DNA of 64,000 nucleotides from Clostridioides difficile_D (GTDB lineage Bacteria; Bacillota; Clostridia; Peptostreptococcales; Peptostreptococcaceae): positions 558,001-622,000 of the forward strand of contig OX244046.1 of NCBI GenBank assembly GCA_945861085.1, given 5' to 3'. Shown one piece after another: positions 8,738-17,865 of this stretch (positions are counted from its first letter, which is position 1; the number at the start of each line of letters is the position of its first letter). The position numbers were made by a program, and so were the translations under genes. The notes beneath the pieces are model-generated. The model worked only from the letters and a program-made list of their open reading frames with translations. It did no database searches and had not been told where the DNA came from.

Positions 8738-9100
8738 ATGGAAAATAAAATTTTGATAGTAGATGATGCTATTTTTATGAGGATGATGATTAAAGAAGCT
8801 CTGAGTAAAAGTGGCTATAATAATTTAGTAGAAGCAAATGATGGAGAAGAAGCTTGTAATATATTTAAAGATGAAAAGCCTGATTTAATGTTACTTGACA
8901 TTACAATGCCGAAAAAAGATGGTTTAGAGGTGCTAAGAGAAGTAAAAAAGTTAGATTCAAATGCTAAGGTTGTGATGTGTTCTGCAATAGGACAAGAAAA
9001 TATGATTGTAGAAGCTATAAAACTTGGAGCATTAGATTTTATAGTGAAGCCCTTTAAAACAGATACATTAGTCAAAGTTGTAAATAATGCCTTAAAATAA
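8738..9100 (+). CDS. cheY: chemotaxis response regulator CheY
   Basis: 120-residue single receiver domain. The acidic pair is D9-D10, the phosphoacceptor D54 (MLLDITMPKKDG), the conserved Ser/Thr lies in VVMCSAIGQ and the Lys in FIVKPF. No output domain is present, so it is expected to act by binding the flagellar switch, or CheC, after phosphorylation by CheA. It is the first gene of a ten-gene chemotaxis operon and has the SD GGAGG before ATG. Confidence 0.92.
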   Translation: MENKILIVDDAIFMRMMIKEALSKSGYNNLVEANDGEEACNIFKDEKPDLMLLDITMPKKDGLEVLREVKKLDSNAKVVMCSAIGQENMIVEAIKLGALDFIVKPFKTDTLVKVVNNALK

Positions 9101-9164
9101 AAATGTAAGTATACACTGATACAGTGAAAAGTACATAAATGCAACAATAAAGGGAGGGTTTTAT

Positions 9165-9782
9165 ATTATAAATTATTTAGAACTTGATGACGCTCATATA
9201 GATGCACTTAGAGAAATTGGTAATATAGGCTCTGGGAATGCAATTACTGCACTTGCATCCATGATAAATAGTAATATAGAAGTATTAATACCTATGGTCA
9301 AGATACTTGAATATAATGAAGCAACAAATCTGCTTGGTGGTCCAGAAAACAAAGTAGTATGTATTTTACTTGATATGAAAGGCGATATTAATGGAATGTT
9401 TATATTTTTGTTGGATGAATCAATAACTCAACTCATGTTAAGTTCTCTTTTTAATAAAGAAGAAGCTCTTTTGGACGAGATTGAAGAGGTTGAAATTTCA
9501 GCAATTAAAGAAATAGGAAATATTATGGCAAGCTCATATGTAAATGCTATTGCATCTATGTTAAACATGACTATAAGTATATCAGTTCCAGATATATGTA
9601 TTGATATGGTTGGAGCTGTCTTAAATGTACCTATGATAAGATTTTCAGATGTGGGTGATAAAGTTTTATTTATAGAAAATAAGTTTAAAATGAGTGATAA
9701 TTATTTTACTAGCCACATTTTGATGATTCCAGAAATGGGCTCACTTAGAGAAATATTAGTGAGATTGGGATTAGAAGTATGA
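9165..9782 (+). CDS. cheC: CheC phosphatase with non-canonical start codon
   Basis: Both CheY-P phosphatase motifs ([DS]-x3-E-x2-N-x22-P) are complete: D13/E17/N20/P43 in DALREIGNIG... and a second copy in SAIKEIGNIM...VP. The first motif lies before the first ATG (9261), so translation must begin earlier. In that frame there is no ATG, GTG or TTG after the stop at 9117; an ideal SD, AGGGAGGG (9151-9158), sits six bases before ATT at 9165, with ATA at 9168 as the alternative. From 9165 the protein has 205 residues, normal for CheC. It overlaps cheD by four bases (ATGA) and is expected to pair with CheD to adjust adaptation. Confidence 0.85.
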   Translation: MINYLELDDAHIDALREIGNIGSGNAITALASMINSNIEVLIPMVKILEYNEATNLLGGPENKVVCILLDMKGDINGMFIFLLDESITQLMLSSLFNKEEALLDEIEEVEISAIKEIGNIMASSYVNAIASMLNMTISISVPDICIDMVGAVLNVPMIRFSDVGDKVLFIENKFKMSDNYFTSHILMIPEMGSLREILVRLGLEV

Positions 9783-10264
9783 ATAGAGAAATAGTAGTAA
9801 ACATTGCAGATATGAAGATAGCCTATAGACCAAATGTTTTGGTTACTTATGCACTTGGTTCTTGTGTAGGAGTATGTTTGATAGATAAAGTAGCAGGAAT
9901 TGGTGGAATGTTACATGTTATGTTGCCATATAGTAAAGATGCTATCAACATTGAAAATAAGTATAAATTTGCTGATACAGGAATAAATGAACTCATTAAG
10001 TCTATGGAAAATATAGGTGCAAATAGAATATATATAAAAGCAAAAATTGCTGGAGGAGCTAAGATGTTTTTAGGAAATAGCAATTCATCAATTGCAAGTA
10101 TAGGATATAGAAATGTTGAAGCAGTAAAGAAAACTCTTTTAGGACTAAATATTCCAATAGTAGCAGAGGACACAGGTATGAATTATGGAAGGACAATACG
10201 TTTTTATACTGAGACAGGCGAATTAATTGTAGATTCAATAAATAAAGGTAAAAAGAAAATATAA
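9779..10264 (+). CDS. cheD: chemoreceptor glutamine deamidase CheD
   Basis: 161 residues. The catalytic Cys is in ALGSCVGVCLID and the His in GGMLHVMLP, both in the family's usual spacing; the KIAGGAKMF and EDTGMNYGRTIRFYTETGEL segments are also diagnostic. CheD deamidates glutamines on MCPs and, when bound by CheC, stimulates its phosphatase activity. It begins inside the last codons of cheC (ATGA overlap), so the two partners are translationally coupled. Confidence 0.93.
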   Translation: MNREIVVNIADMKIAYRPNVLVTYALGSCVGVCLIDKVAGIGGMLHVMLPYSKDAINIENKYKFADTGINELIKSMENIGANRIYIKAKIAGGAKMFLGNSNSSIASIGYRNVEAVKKTLLGLNIPIVAEDTGMNYGRTIRFYTETGELIVDSINKGKKKI

Positions 10265-10306
10265 CATAGATTTTATAGAGAGTATATTTTAGGTGGGAGG
10301 TATTAA

Positions 10307-10825
10307 ATGAGATTTCCAGATGACCCATATTTAGATTATAGGCTAGTTGATGAAGGAATTAAGTATCTAAAATTTAAAGTAGATGAGCAAGATTTTGGGA
10401 TTGAACTTGAAAATGTAATAGAAATTATTGGAAATCAAGAAATTATATTTATTCCAGAACTCCCTACATATTCTAAAGGTATAATAAATCTAAGAGGAAA
10501 AATTATTCCAATAATAGATATGCGTTTGAGACTTAAAAAAAATGATTTAATTATTACCAATTGTACGTATATAGTAGTAATTGAAATAAAAGATTTAGTC
10601 GTTGGATTTGTGGTTGATAAAGTTGATGAGATAATAAGTTTAGAAAAAAATCAAATATCATCTCCACCAAGGGTTACTCTCGAATATTCAGATTATTTTG
10701 TAAGCGGTATTGGAGAATTAGATAGTAAAATAATTACTTTACTAGATTTAGAAAAACTTTTGACAGATAAAGACGAAATTTTAATAGACGAAGTAATTAA
10801 TGAATATAATTGCACTATCATATAG
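10307..10825 (+). CDS. cheW: chemotaxis coupling protein CheW (first copy)
   Basis: 172 residues with one CheW domain: YLKFKVDEQDFGIELENVIEII, then the signature GIINLRGKIIPIIDMRLRL and VGFVVDKVDEII. It has N- and C-terminal extensions compared with the usual 140-150 residues. It bridges MCPs and CheA. A second CheW is encoded after cheA. SD: GGGAGG before ATG. Confidence 0.9.
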   Translation: MRFPDDPYLDYRLVDEGIKYLKFKVDEQDFGIELENVIEIIGNQEIIFIPELPTYSKGIINLRGKIIPIIDMRLRLKKNDLIITNCTYIVVIEIKDLVVGFVVDKVDEIISLEKNQISSPPRVTLEYSDYFVSGIGELDSKIITLLDLEKLLTDKDEILIDEVINEYNCTII

Positions 10826-10960
10826 CACAAGGGTATAACTATAAGGTTACTATAAAAATATTACAAATGAAATATATGGAAATATAGTGGTATAATTATT
10901 AAGTACAAAAATTTTAAGTCATTAAAATTTGAATATATTATGTTTAAGAGAGGTTTGTAT

Positions 10961-11920
10961 ATGGAAAATAAGCAACAAGGAACAATTTTAGTTGTTGATG
11001 ATAGTGTTCTAATGTGTGACTTAATAGATAAAGCACTTACAAAAGATAATTTTAATGTGAAGAAAGCATTTAATGCAATAGAGGCAAAAGAGTTTCTTGA
11101 AGAATTTATACCAGACATTATTTTGCTTGATATAATTTTACCAGATAACTCTGGTTTTGATTTTTGTAAGGACGTGAAATCTAGTGTTCGCACAGCAGAT
11201 ATACCTATAATCTTTATAACTTCAAAAAATGCAGATACAGATATAGTAAGGGGATTTGGAGTAGGTGCAATAGATTATATGGTAAAACCTTTTAGTATGA
11301 CAGAATTAAAAGCTCGTATTATGGCTCATCTTGAAGTAAAGAAGTCTCAAGATAAATTAAAAAAGATAAATAAAGAACTAGAATCTTCTCTTGAAAAATT
11401 GAATAGACTCGTTGTAAGAGATTATCTTACAGGTCTTTACAATAGACGACACATAATTAATCAGCTTATGGAGCAAAGAAAAATTAATCAGTATAAGGAA
11501 ACATCAATATCCCTTATTCTTGGTGATATTGATGATTTTAAGGTTATTAATGATACTTATGGACATGATGCAGGGGATTTTGTGTTGACAGTAATATCAA
11601 GTATAATAAAAAAGAATTGTAGACAAATTGATACTGTATCAAGATGGGGTGGAGAAGAGTTTTTGATAATGCTTACAAATACTCCGATAGAAGGTGCTAA
11701 AATCCTTTCAGAAAGAATTCGTAAAGAGGTAAAGGAATTTGACTTCAACTATAAAGAAAATAAAATAAAATGTACTATTACTTTAGGGGTAGTAGAAGTA
11801 AACTCAAATATATCCTTAGAAGAAAACATATCCTTAGCAGATAAAGCGATGTATGAGGGCAAAAGTTTAGGAAAAGATTGTAGTGTAGTAAGTACAATGA
11901 AAGGATTAAAGAAGATATAA
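10961..11920 (+). CDS. response regulator-diguanylate cyclase (REC-GGDEF)
   Basis: 319 residues from the ATG at 10961, preceded by AAGAGAGGT; the upstream in-frame ATG at 10940 lacks an SD. The receiver domain (residues about 8-125) has D13-D14 and phosphoacceptor D57; a short coiled coil (KKSQDKLKKINKELESSLEK) leads into a GGDEF domain with the active motif GGEEF and an intact inhibitory site RQID five residues before it, so product-inhibited c-di-GMP synthesis is expected. It lies inside the chemotaxis operon, where CheA is the only kinase in sight. It has the PleD/WspR kind of logic but a single receiver. Confidence 0.9.
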   Translation: MENKQQGTILVVDDSVLMCDLIDKALTKDNFNVKKAFNAIEAKEFLEEFIPDIILLDIILPDNSGFDFCKDVKSSVRTADIPIIFITSKNADTDIVRGFGVGAIDYMVKPFSMTELKARIMAHLEVKKSQDKLKKINKELESSLEKLNRLVVRDYLTGLYNRRHIINQLMEQRKINQYKETSISLILGDIDDFKVINDTYGHDAGDFVLTVISSIIKKNCRQIDTVSRWGGEEFLIMLTNTPIEGAKILSERIRKEVKEFDFNYKENKIKCTITLGVVEVNSNISLEENISLADKAMYEGKSLGKDCSVVSTMKGLKKI

Positions 11921-11945
11921 ACTTATTTTATAAAGGAGTACAAGT

Positions 11946-13649
11946 ATGAAAAGAGAAGTAAGGCTTTCTAAATTAGCAATTTTATTGCTGATTATAATAG
12001 TATTGGCTGTTCTAGCAGGGATTTTTTCTTCTATTTCATCTTATAAAGCATTTGAAAAAGTGGAAAAAAGCATTAGTGATATGAATAATTTGAGGACTCA
12101 AAGTCAGTATATAAAAGATGCAACTAGGGAAGTAAGTGATGTATTAAGAAGATACGTTTTTACAGGTGAAAAAAAGGATAAAGATATTTATGAAAAAGAA
12201 TTATATGGAAAAACAAGAGAGTCAGCTTTAAACAAGTTGGAAAGAATTGGTCTTACAAAGAGGGAGTCAAATAAAATCTTAGAAGCAAAAGAAATATCAG
12301 ATTCTTTGGTGCCAACAGAACAAAGTGCTATAAAGGCGGTCGAAAGTAATGATAAGAGTACAGCTCAAAGTATAATTTTTGGTAGTAGTTATATAAACTC
12401 TCAAGAAAGAATGGATTCTTTAATAAATGAATTTCAAGAGGATATAGTTAATCGCTCAAATGCCGAAATTGTAGAAGTAAAAAAAGAATTGCAAAGTCTA
12501 ATATTAAGAACAATATTTATACTTTCTCTCTTGATAATACTGACAATAATAGAATACATAGTAATAAAATTAAAGATAGTGATTCCTATTAATAAAGTAG
12601 AAGAACACTTTTCAAGAATTGCATCTGGAGACTTAAGAACAAGTATAGATATTGAAGAAAGTAAATCTGAAATAGGAATGTTGGTGGGCTCTGTTAAAAA
12701 GATGCAAAGTATGCTTTTAAATTATATAGACCTTATAGATAGTACGTTGACTAGTATTGCAAAAGGAGATTTAAGAGTAGAGATAGACCAAGAATTCATT
12801 GGAGATTTTAAATCAATTAAAAAATCTTTAGAAAGTATAATAAACTCTTTCAATAGTGATTTTTCTGAAATAAACTTATCAGCAGAGCAAGTTGCAAGTG
12901 CATCAGAACAGGTTGCAGCAGGTGCACAAGCTCTTTCACAGGGTGCTACTGAACAAGCTAGTTCAGTAGAAGAATTAGCTTCCACAATTAATGAAATATC
13001 AGATGGAATTAAGAAATGTGCAGATAGTGCTAGCCTTGCATGTGAGGTATCTGACCAATCAGCGTTACAAGTTGGTTTTGGAAGTAGATGTATGGATGAT
13101 ATGATGACATCAATGGGCGAAATAAGTGAAAAGTCGAGTGAAATATCAAAAATAATCAAAACAATAGATGAGATAGCATTCCAAACTAATATTCTTGCAT
13201 TAAATGCAGCTGTTGAAGCAGCAAGAGCAGGTCAATATGGTAGAGGATTTGCAGTTGTAGCAGATGAAGTTAGGTCTTTGGCTGGTAAAAGTGCAAAAGC
13301 AGCTCAAAATACAGCGATTCTCATAGAAGAAGCTATTAAAACAGTAGAAAATGGTGTCAAAATTGCTAAAGAGACTGCAAATGCGTTGGATTTAGTAGTC
13401 AATGGTGTAGAAAAAACTACTAATTATATTAATGGGATTTCTTCTTCTGTACATAGTCAAGAAGTAGCAATTACACAGATTTTATCTGGAATAGAGCAAA
13501 TTTCTATAGTAGTCCAAATGAACTCAGCAACAGCAGAGGAAAGTGCCGCAGCTTCAGAAGAGATGTCTGCTCAAGCACAAATTTTAAAAGAACTAGTAGA
13601 AAAATTTCATCTAAAAGAAAGTGAGATAAGAGAATCATCATGGATTTAA
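11946..13649 (+). CDS. methyl-accepting chemotaxis protein
   Basis: 567 residues. A transmembrane helix at about 10-31 and another at about 186-208 enclose an extracellular helical ligand region of about 150 residues (4HB type). A HAMP domain follows, then a cytoplasmic coiled-coil signalling domain with the hairpin tip IDEIAFQTNILALNAAVEAARAG and VVADEVRSLAGKSA, the CheA/CheW contact site. Gln/Glu-rich helices on both sides hold likely methylation and deamidation sites for CheR, CheB and CheD. The C-terminus ends ESSWI. It is the only receptor in the operon. Confidence 0.93.
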   Translation: MKREVRLSKLAILLLIIIVLAVLAGIFSSISSYKAFEKVEKSISDMNNLRTQSQYIKDATREVSDVLRRYVFTGEKKDKDIYEKELYGKTRESALNKLERIGLTKRESNKILEAKEISDSLVPTEQSAIKAVESNDKSTAQSIIFGSSYINSQERMDSLINEFQEDIVNRSNAEIVEVKKELQSLILRTIFILSLLIILTIIEYIVIKLKIVIPINKVEEHFSRIASGDLRTSIDIEESKSEIGMLVGSVKKMQSMLLNYIDLIDSTLTSIAKGDLRVEIDQEFIGDFKSIKKSLESIINSFNSDFSEINLSAEQVASASEQVAAGAQALSQGATEQASSVEELASTINEISDGIKKCADSASLACEVSDQSALQVGFGSRCMDDMMTSMGEISEKSSEISKIIKTIDEIAFQTNILALNAAVEAARAGQYGRGFAVVADEVRSLAGKSAKAAQNTAILIEEAIKTVENGVKIAKETANALDLVVNGVEKTTNYINGISSSVHSQEVAITQILSGIEQISIVVQMNSATAEESAAASEEMSAQAQILKELVEKFHLKESEIRESSWI

Positions 13650-13705
13650 ATTATGAAATGCTATATGGGAAATAGAAAATTATTTGTAGACCGTAGGTGA
13701 TGAAT

Positions 13706-15832
13706 ATGAATTATATTGAACCGAGTATGAGACCAATGTTAGATATGTTTATATTTGAGACAAGTCTATTACTTGAACAATTAGATGAAATTATGATTCA
13801 AACAGAAAAAGAGAAAACATTTAGCCATAACAATATTAATGAAACTTTTAGAATAATGCATACGATAAAAGGTTCAGCGTCTATGATGGGGTTAGACAAT
13901 ATATCTGCTCTAGCACATAGTGTAGAAGATTTGTTTTATATCATACGTGAAGGAAAAATAGAAGTTTTAGACAATGACTTATTATTTGATTTAGTTTTTC
14001 AATCTTTGGATTTTATAAAATGTGATATAGGTAAGTTACAATCAGGAGATTGTATATCTTCTAATTACTTTAATTTTATCAAAGGAATTGAAGACTATGT
14101 AAGTACTTTGGAGTTATCAAATTCTATGAAATCAAAAGATAGTATAAGTTTAGAAAGTACAGATGAGAAAGAAATAGTCGATTTAATTTTTTCATATAAA
14201 GAAGATTCTGATATAGTAAAAATAATCTTTGAACAAGGTTGTATGATGGAAAATGTAAGAGCTTTCATGCTTATTTTTGAACTTAGAGATTACTGTGAAT
14301 TTCTAGAATTTTATCCTAAAGATGTAGAAACAAATGCAGAATCAGCAGAATATATTAAAAATCATGGATTTTATTTACAGTTTATTGCTAAAGATGATAA
14401 AATGATGGTTTATAGAACTATACAAGATAATCTATATGTAAAAGAATATATAAATATTAGTGAAAAAGAGATAGGAATAAAAAATACGTTATATAATGAT
14501 GAAGTAGAAAATAAATTAAAAGATAATAATGAGATAAGTACAGAGTATCAAAATATCTATATAAAAGAAGATGAGTTACAAGAAAGCATTTTAAGTGAAA
14601 AAATTGATATAGAAAAAAATAATCTAAACAAAGAAAATGAACACTTGCCAATAAGTAAGCAGAGTATTATGAGTGTAAATCTAGAAAAATTAGATTTGCT
14701 TCAAAATATAGTTGGAGAAATTGTAATTATGGAATCAATGGTTGTAAATAGTGTAAATTCTACAGGTGTTGATATAGACAATTTTAATAAGGCAACAAGA
14801 CAATTGCATAAGCTTACAGATGAATTGCAGGATATAGTAATGTCAATGCGTATGATTCAAATTGCTGGTGTATTTCAAAAAATGCATAGAATTGTACGAG
14901 ATATGAATAAAAAATTAGATAAAAATGTAGAGTTGATAACTATAGGAGCAGAGACAGAAGTAGATAAGAGTGTAATTGACAATTTAGCAGAACCCTTTAT
15001 GCATCTTATAAGAAATGCTATGGACCATGCAATAGAACCTATTGAAGAACGTATAGCTAAAGGAAAAGAAAAAGTAGGAAAGATAGTTTTATCTGCTGAA
15101 AATTTAGGTGGAGAAGCTGTGATAAGTATTTCAGATGATGGTAGAGGTCTTATGAAAGATAAGATTTTAGCAAAAGCTAAGCAACAAGGTCTTCTTAAAC
15201 ATCAAAGCAGTGAATATACTGATGACGAGGTCAATTCTTTGATTATGACTCCAGGTTTTTCTACAAAAGAATCTATAACTGAATTTTCTGGTAGAGGAGT
15301 AGGCATGGACATTGTCCGTAAAAGTATTGAAAAGGTTGGAGGCTCAATTGAAGTAAGAAGTAAACAAGATGAAGGCACAACATTTACTATAAAAATACCG
15401 CTGACTCTTTCTATAGTAGAGGGTATGGAGTTTAAAGTTGGAGATTCACTATTTACTTTACCAATATCATCAATAAGGAGAACCTTTAAGCTTACAGATT
15501 TAAATCAGATAATTGCAGAAAGTAATAAAACAGAGTTAATTATGATATATGGAGCATGTATTCCTATTATAAGGTTACATAAAATATATAATATTCAAAC
15601 AGAGGTAACTAATTTGATGCATGGAAATATGATAATTATTGAAAATGAACATAAAGCAGCATGTATTTTTGTTGATGAAATAATAGGAAATCAACAAGTT
15701 GTTGTAAAACCATTTCCAGTTTATTTTAACCGATTCAACATAAAAAATAATGGTTTATCAGGATGTACAATACTTGGAGATGGAAGTATAAGCTTAATTA
15801 TAGATGCAGATAACATTATGGAAATATATTAG
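13706..15832 (+). CDS. cheA: chemotaxis histidine kinase CheA
   Basis: 708 residues from the ATG at 13706 (SD AGGTGAT; an in-frame ATG at 13700 is too close to it). P1 has the phosphorylated H52 in MHTIKGSASMMG. A divergent linker (residues about 140-320) stands where a P2 domain would be; no clear CheY-binding fold could be read. P3/P4 follow with the N box (LIRNAMDHAIEP), G1 (ISDDGRGL) and G2 (FSGRGVGMDIV), then a CheW-like P5 from about residue 570. It autophosphorylates at receptor arrays and feeds CheY and probably the REC-GGDEF protein. Confidence 0.93.
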   Translation: MNYIEPSMRPMLDMFIFETSLLLEQLDEIMIQTEKEKTFSHNNINETFRIMHTIKGSASMMGLDNISALAHSVEDLFYIIREGKIEVLDNDLLFDLVFQSLDFIKCDIGKLQSGDCISSNYFNFIKGIEDYVSTLELSNSMKSKDSISLESTDEKEIVDLIFSYKEDSDIVKIIFEQGCMMENVRAFMLIFELRDYCEFLEFYPKDVETNAESAEYIKNHGFYLQFIAKDDKMMVYRTIQDNLYVKEYINISEKEIGIKNTLYNDEVENKLKDNNEISTEYQNIYIKEDELQESILSEKIDIEKNNLNKENEHLPISKQSIMSVNLEKLDLLQNIVGEIVIMESMVVNSVNSTGVDIDNFNKATRQLHKLTDELQDIVMSMRMIQIAGVFQKMHRIVRDMNKKLDKNVELITIGAETEVDKSVIDNLAEPFMHLIRNAMDHAIEPIEERIAKGKEKVGKIVLSAENLGGEAVISISDDGRGLMKDKILAKAKQQGLLKHQSSEYTDDEVNSLIMTPGFSTKESITEFSGRGVGMDIVRKSIEKVGGSIEVRSKQDEGTTFTIKIPLTLSIVEGMEFKVGDSLFTLPISSIRRTFKLTDLNQIIAESNKTELIMIYGACIPIIRLHKIYNIQTEVTNLMHGNMIIIENEHKAACIFVDEIIGNQQVVVKPFPVYFNRFNIKNNGLSGCTILGDGSISLIIDADNIMEIY

Positions 15833-15844
15833 GGGATTTAAAGT

Positions 15845-16285
15845 ATGTCTAAAGATGAAATTATCAAACAAGTATTAACATTTTATGTTAATGATGTTAT
15901 TTATGGAATAGAATTAAAAAATGTGATTGAGACCATAAGATTTCAATCAATAACATATGTACCATGTCTTCCAGCGTATATAAGTGGAGTTATTAATTTA
16001 CGAGGAAGAATAATACCAGTTATTAATATACATATAAAATACAATCTTCCTGAAACTGATTATAACGAAAGAACATGTATAATAATTACAGAGGTTGATG
16101 AGTATCAAGTTGGAATTATTGTAGATAAAGTTGTTGATGTTATACCTATAGATAATTTAAATTTATTAGAGACAACTGATTCTAGCAACATAAATATTAA
16201 TAAAGATATAAAAGAAATTGCAAAAGTTGGAGATAATTCTATACTAATTTTAGATATTCAAAAGTTTTTGATTAATAGCATGTAG
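15845..16285 (+). CDS. cheW: chemotaxis coupling protein CheW (second copy)
   Basis: 146 residues, the standard CheW length: VLTFYVNDVIYGIELKNVIETI, GVINLRGRIIPVINIHIKY and VGIIVDKVVDVIP. It starts 12 bases after cheA, so translation is probably coupled. It differs clearly from the first CheW, which suggests separate receptor or array roles rather than a recent duplication. Confidence 0.9.
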   Translation: MSKDEIIKQVLTFYVNDVIYGIELKNVIETIRFQSITYVPCLPAYISGVINLRGRIIPVINIHIKYNLPETDYNERTCIIITEVDEYQVGIIVDKVVDVIPIDNLNLLETTDSSNININKDIKEIAKVGDNSILILDIQKFLINSM

Positions 16286-16320
16286 TTAGTTTTGATAAAT
16301 TAGCAGGAGGAAGTTTTTGC

Positions 16321-17124
16321 ATGATAAAGCTCACTGATGAAGAATTTATAATTCTTGTAAACCATATAAAAAAAGAATATGGAATTGATTTAAGTAAAAA
16401 AAAGGCATTAATTGAAGGGCGCTTATACAATACAATGATAGATAGAAAGTTTAGCTCTTTTAGTCAGTACACGAATCTATTATTCAAAGATAAGACAGGA
16501 AATGAAGCTATAAACTTAATAAATAGATTGAGTACCAATCATACATTTTTTATGAGAGAACCTCAGCATTTTGAGTTTATACATAATAGTATACTTCCTT
16601 TTTGGGAAGAAAATAATAAACTAAGAAACTTGAATATATGGAGTGCAGGCTGTTCTAGTGGAGAAGAAGCATATTCAATAGCTATGACTTTAGATGATTA
16701 TTTTGGTTTTAATAGAGATTTGTGGAATATTAAAATTATAGCTACAGATATTTCAATGAACTCACTTGAAAAAGCTAAAAGAGGTATATACACAGAATCA
16801 AATGTTAACAATGTTCCTGAGCTATGGAAGAAGAAGTATTTCATAGATAACAAAGATGGAACATTTAAAGTTTGTGATAAGATTAGAAAAAGTGTAATTT
16901 TCAAGCCATTTAATTTAATGAATGATTTCTCATATCAACATTTTGATTTAATTTTTTGTAGAAATGTTATGATTTATTTTGATTTAAAAACTAGGGAAGA
17001 ACTTATAAATAAATTTTATAATGTAACCAAAAAAGATAGCTTTTTGTTTGTAGGACATGCGGAGATAATTAACAGAAGTAATACTAAATATAAATATGTA
17101 AAACCTGCTATCTATAAAAAATAA
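16321..17124 (+). CDS. cheR: chemotaxis protein methyltransferase CheR
   Basis: 267 residues. The N-terminal helical domain (to about 75) includes NRLSTNHTFFMREPQHFEF; the SAM-binding domain has the motif IWSAGCSSGEEAYSIAM, then IIATDISMNSLEKA and the late motif FDLIFCRNVMIYFD. It methylates MCP glutamates. SD: GGAGGAAG before the ATG at 16321. Confidence 0.94.
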   Translation: MIKLTDEEFIILVNHIKKEYGIDLSKKKALIEGRLYNTMIDRKFSSFSQYTNLLFKDKTGNEAINLINRLSTNHTFFMREPQHFEFIHNSILPFWEENNKLRNLNIWSAGCSSGEEAYSIAMTLDDYFGFNRDLWNIKIIATDISMNSLEKAKRGIYTESNVNNVPELWKKKYFIDNKDGTFKVCDKIRKSVIFKPFNLMNDFSYQHFDLIFCRNVMIYFDLKTREELINKFYNVTKKDSFLFVGHAEIINRSNTKYKYVKPAIYKK

Positions 17125-17163
17125 AAGAGTAGTTTTGATATATGATTTTGTGGAGGCGGTAGT

Positions 17164-17745
17164 GTGGAACATTTTAATAATATGGTGATTGCTATAGGTG
17201 CATCTGTAGGTGGTACAGAGGCAATACTTGAAATTATAAAAGACTTACCAAAATCGACACCAGGGATTGTTGTAGTTCAACATATGCCAGCTATGTTTAC
17301 TTATATGTATGCACAACGGCTTGACAAGCAGTGTATTATGAATGTAAGAGAAGCTAAAAATAATGACAGAGTCGAACAAGGAACTGTACTAATTGCACCT
17401 GGAGATTATCAGATGAAATTATGTGTGGATAAAGAAGGATATTATGTAACTTGTGAAAAAGGTGAAAAAATAAGTGGTCATTGTCCATCAGTAGATGTTT
17501 TGTTTGATTCAGTTGCAGAAGTAGCAGGTAAAAATTCAATAGGAATAATACTTACAGGTATGGGTTCTGATGGAGCAAATGGACTTTTAAAAATGAAAGA
17601 AAGTGGTTCATTTACAATTGGACAAGACGAAAATTCTTGTATAGTATATGGAATGCCAATGGTGGCTTTTGATAGGGGTTCTGTTGTGTTACAGTTACCA
17701 CTTGATGAAATTTCAAACTGTTTGATAAGACATATTAATATTTAA
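17164..17745 (+). CDS. cheB: CheB methylesterase domain without receiver
   Basis: 193 residues covering only the catalytic half of CheB; the usual family length is about 350 because of an N-terminal receiver and linker, both absent here. The triad is visible: Ser in GASVGG, His in VVQHMP, Asp in ILTGMGSDGANG. The GTG start at 17164 has the SD GGAGG seven bases upstream, and there is no upstream coding room for a receiver. Demethylation is therefore probably constitutive or controlled by other means (CheC/CheD/CheY). Confidence 0.92.
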   Translation: MEHFNNMVIAIGASVGGTEAILEIIKDLPKSTPGIVVVQHMPAMFTYMYAQRLDKQCIMNVREAKNNDRVEQGTVLIAPGDYQMKLCVDKEGYYVTCEKGEKISGHCPSVDVLFDSVAEVAGKNSIGIILTGMGSDGANGLLKMKESGSFTIGQDENSCIVYGMPMVAFDRGSVVLQLPLDEISNCLIRHINI

Positions 17746-17750
17746 AAACG

Positions 17751-17787
17751 AAAAGATTAATTTTTTACAAATAAAAATTAATCTTTT
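17751..17787 (+). terminator. terminator of the chemotaxis operon
   Basis: Perfect 15-bp stem AAAAGATTAATTTTT / AAAAATTAATCTTTT with a 7-base loop, starting six bases after the cheB stop. It is AT-rich and the 3' arm ends in TTTT. Confidence 0.85.
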
Positions 17788-17865
17788 ATTAAATTATATG
17801 GATAAAAACCCCTAGAAACTCCAAATATAATAAGAGAGATTTATATTTAGGAGGAAAATAATAAT

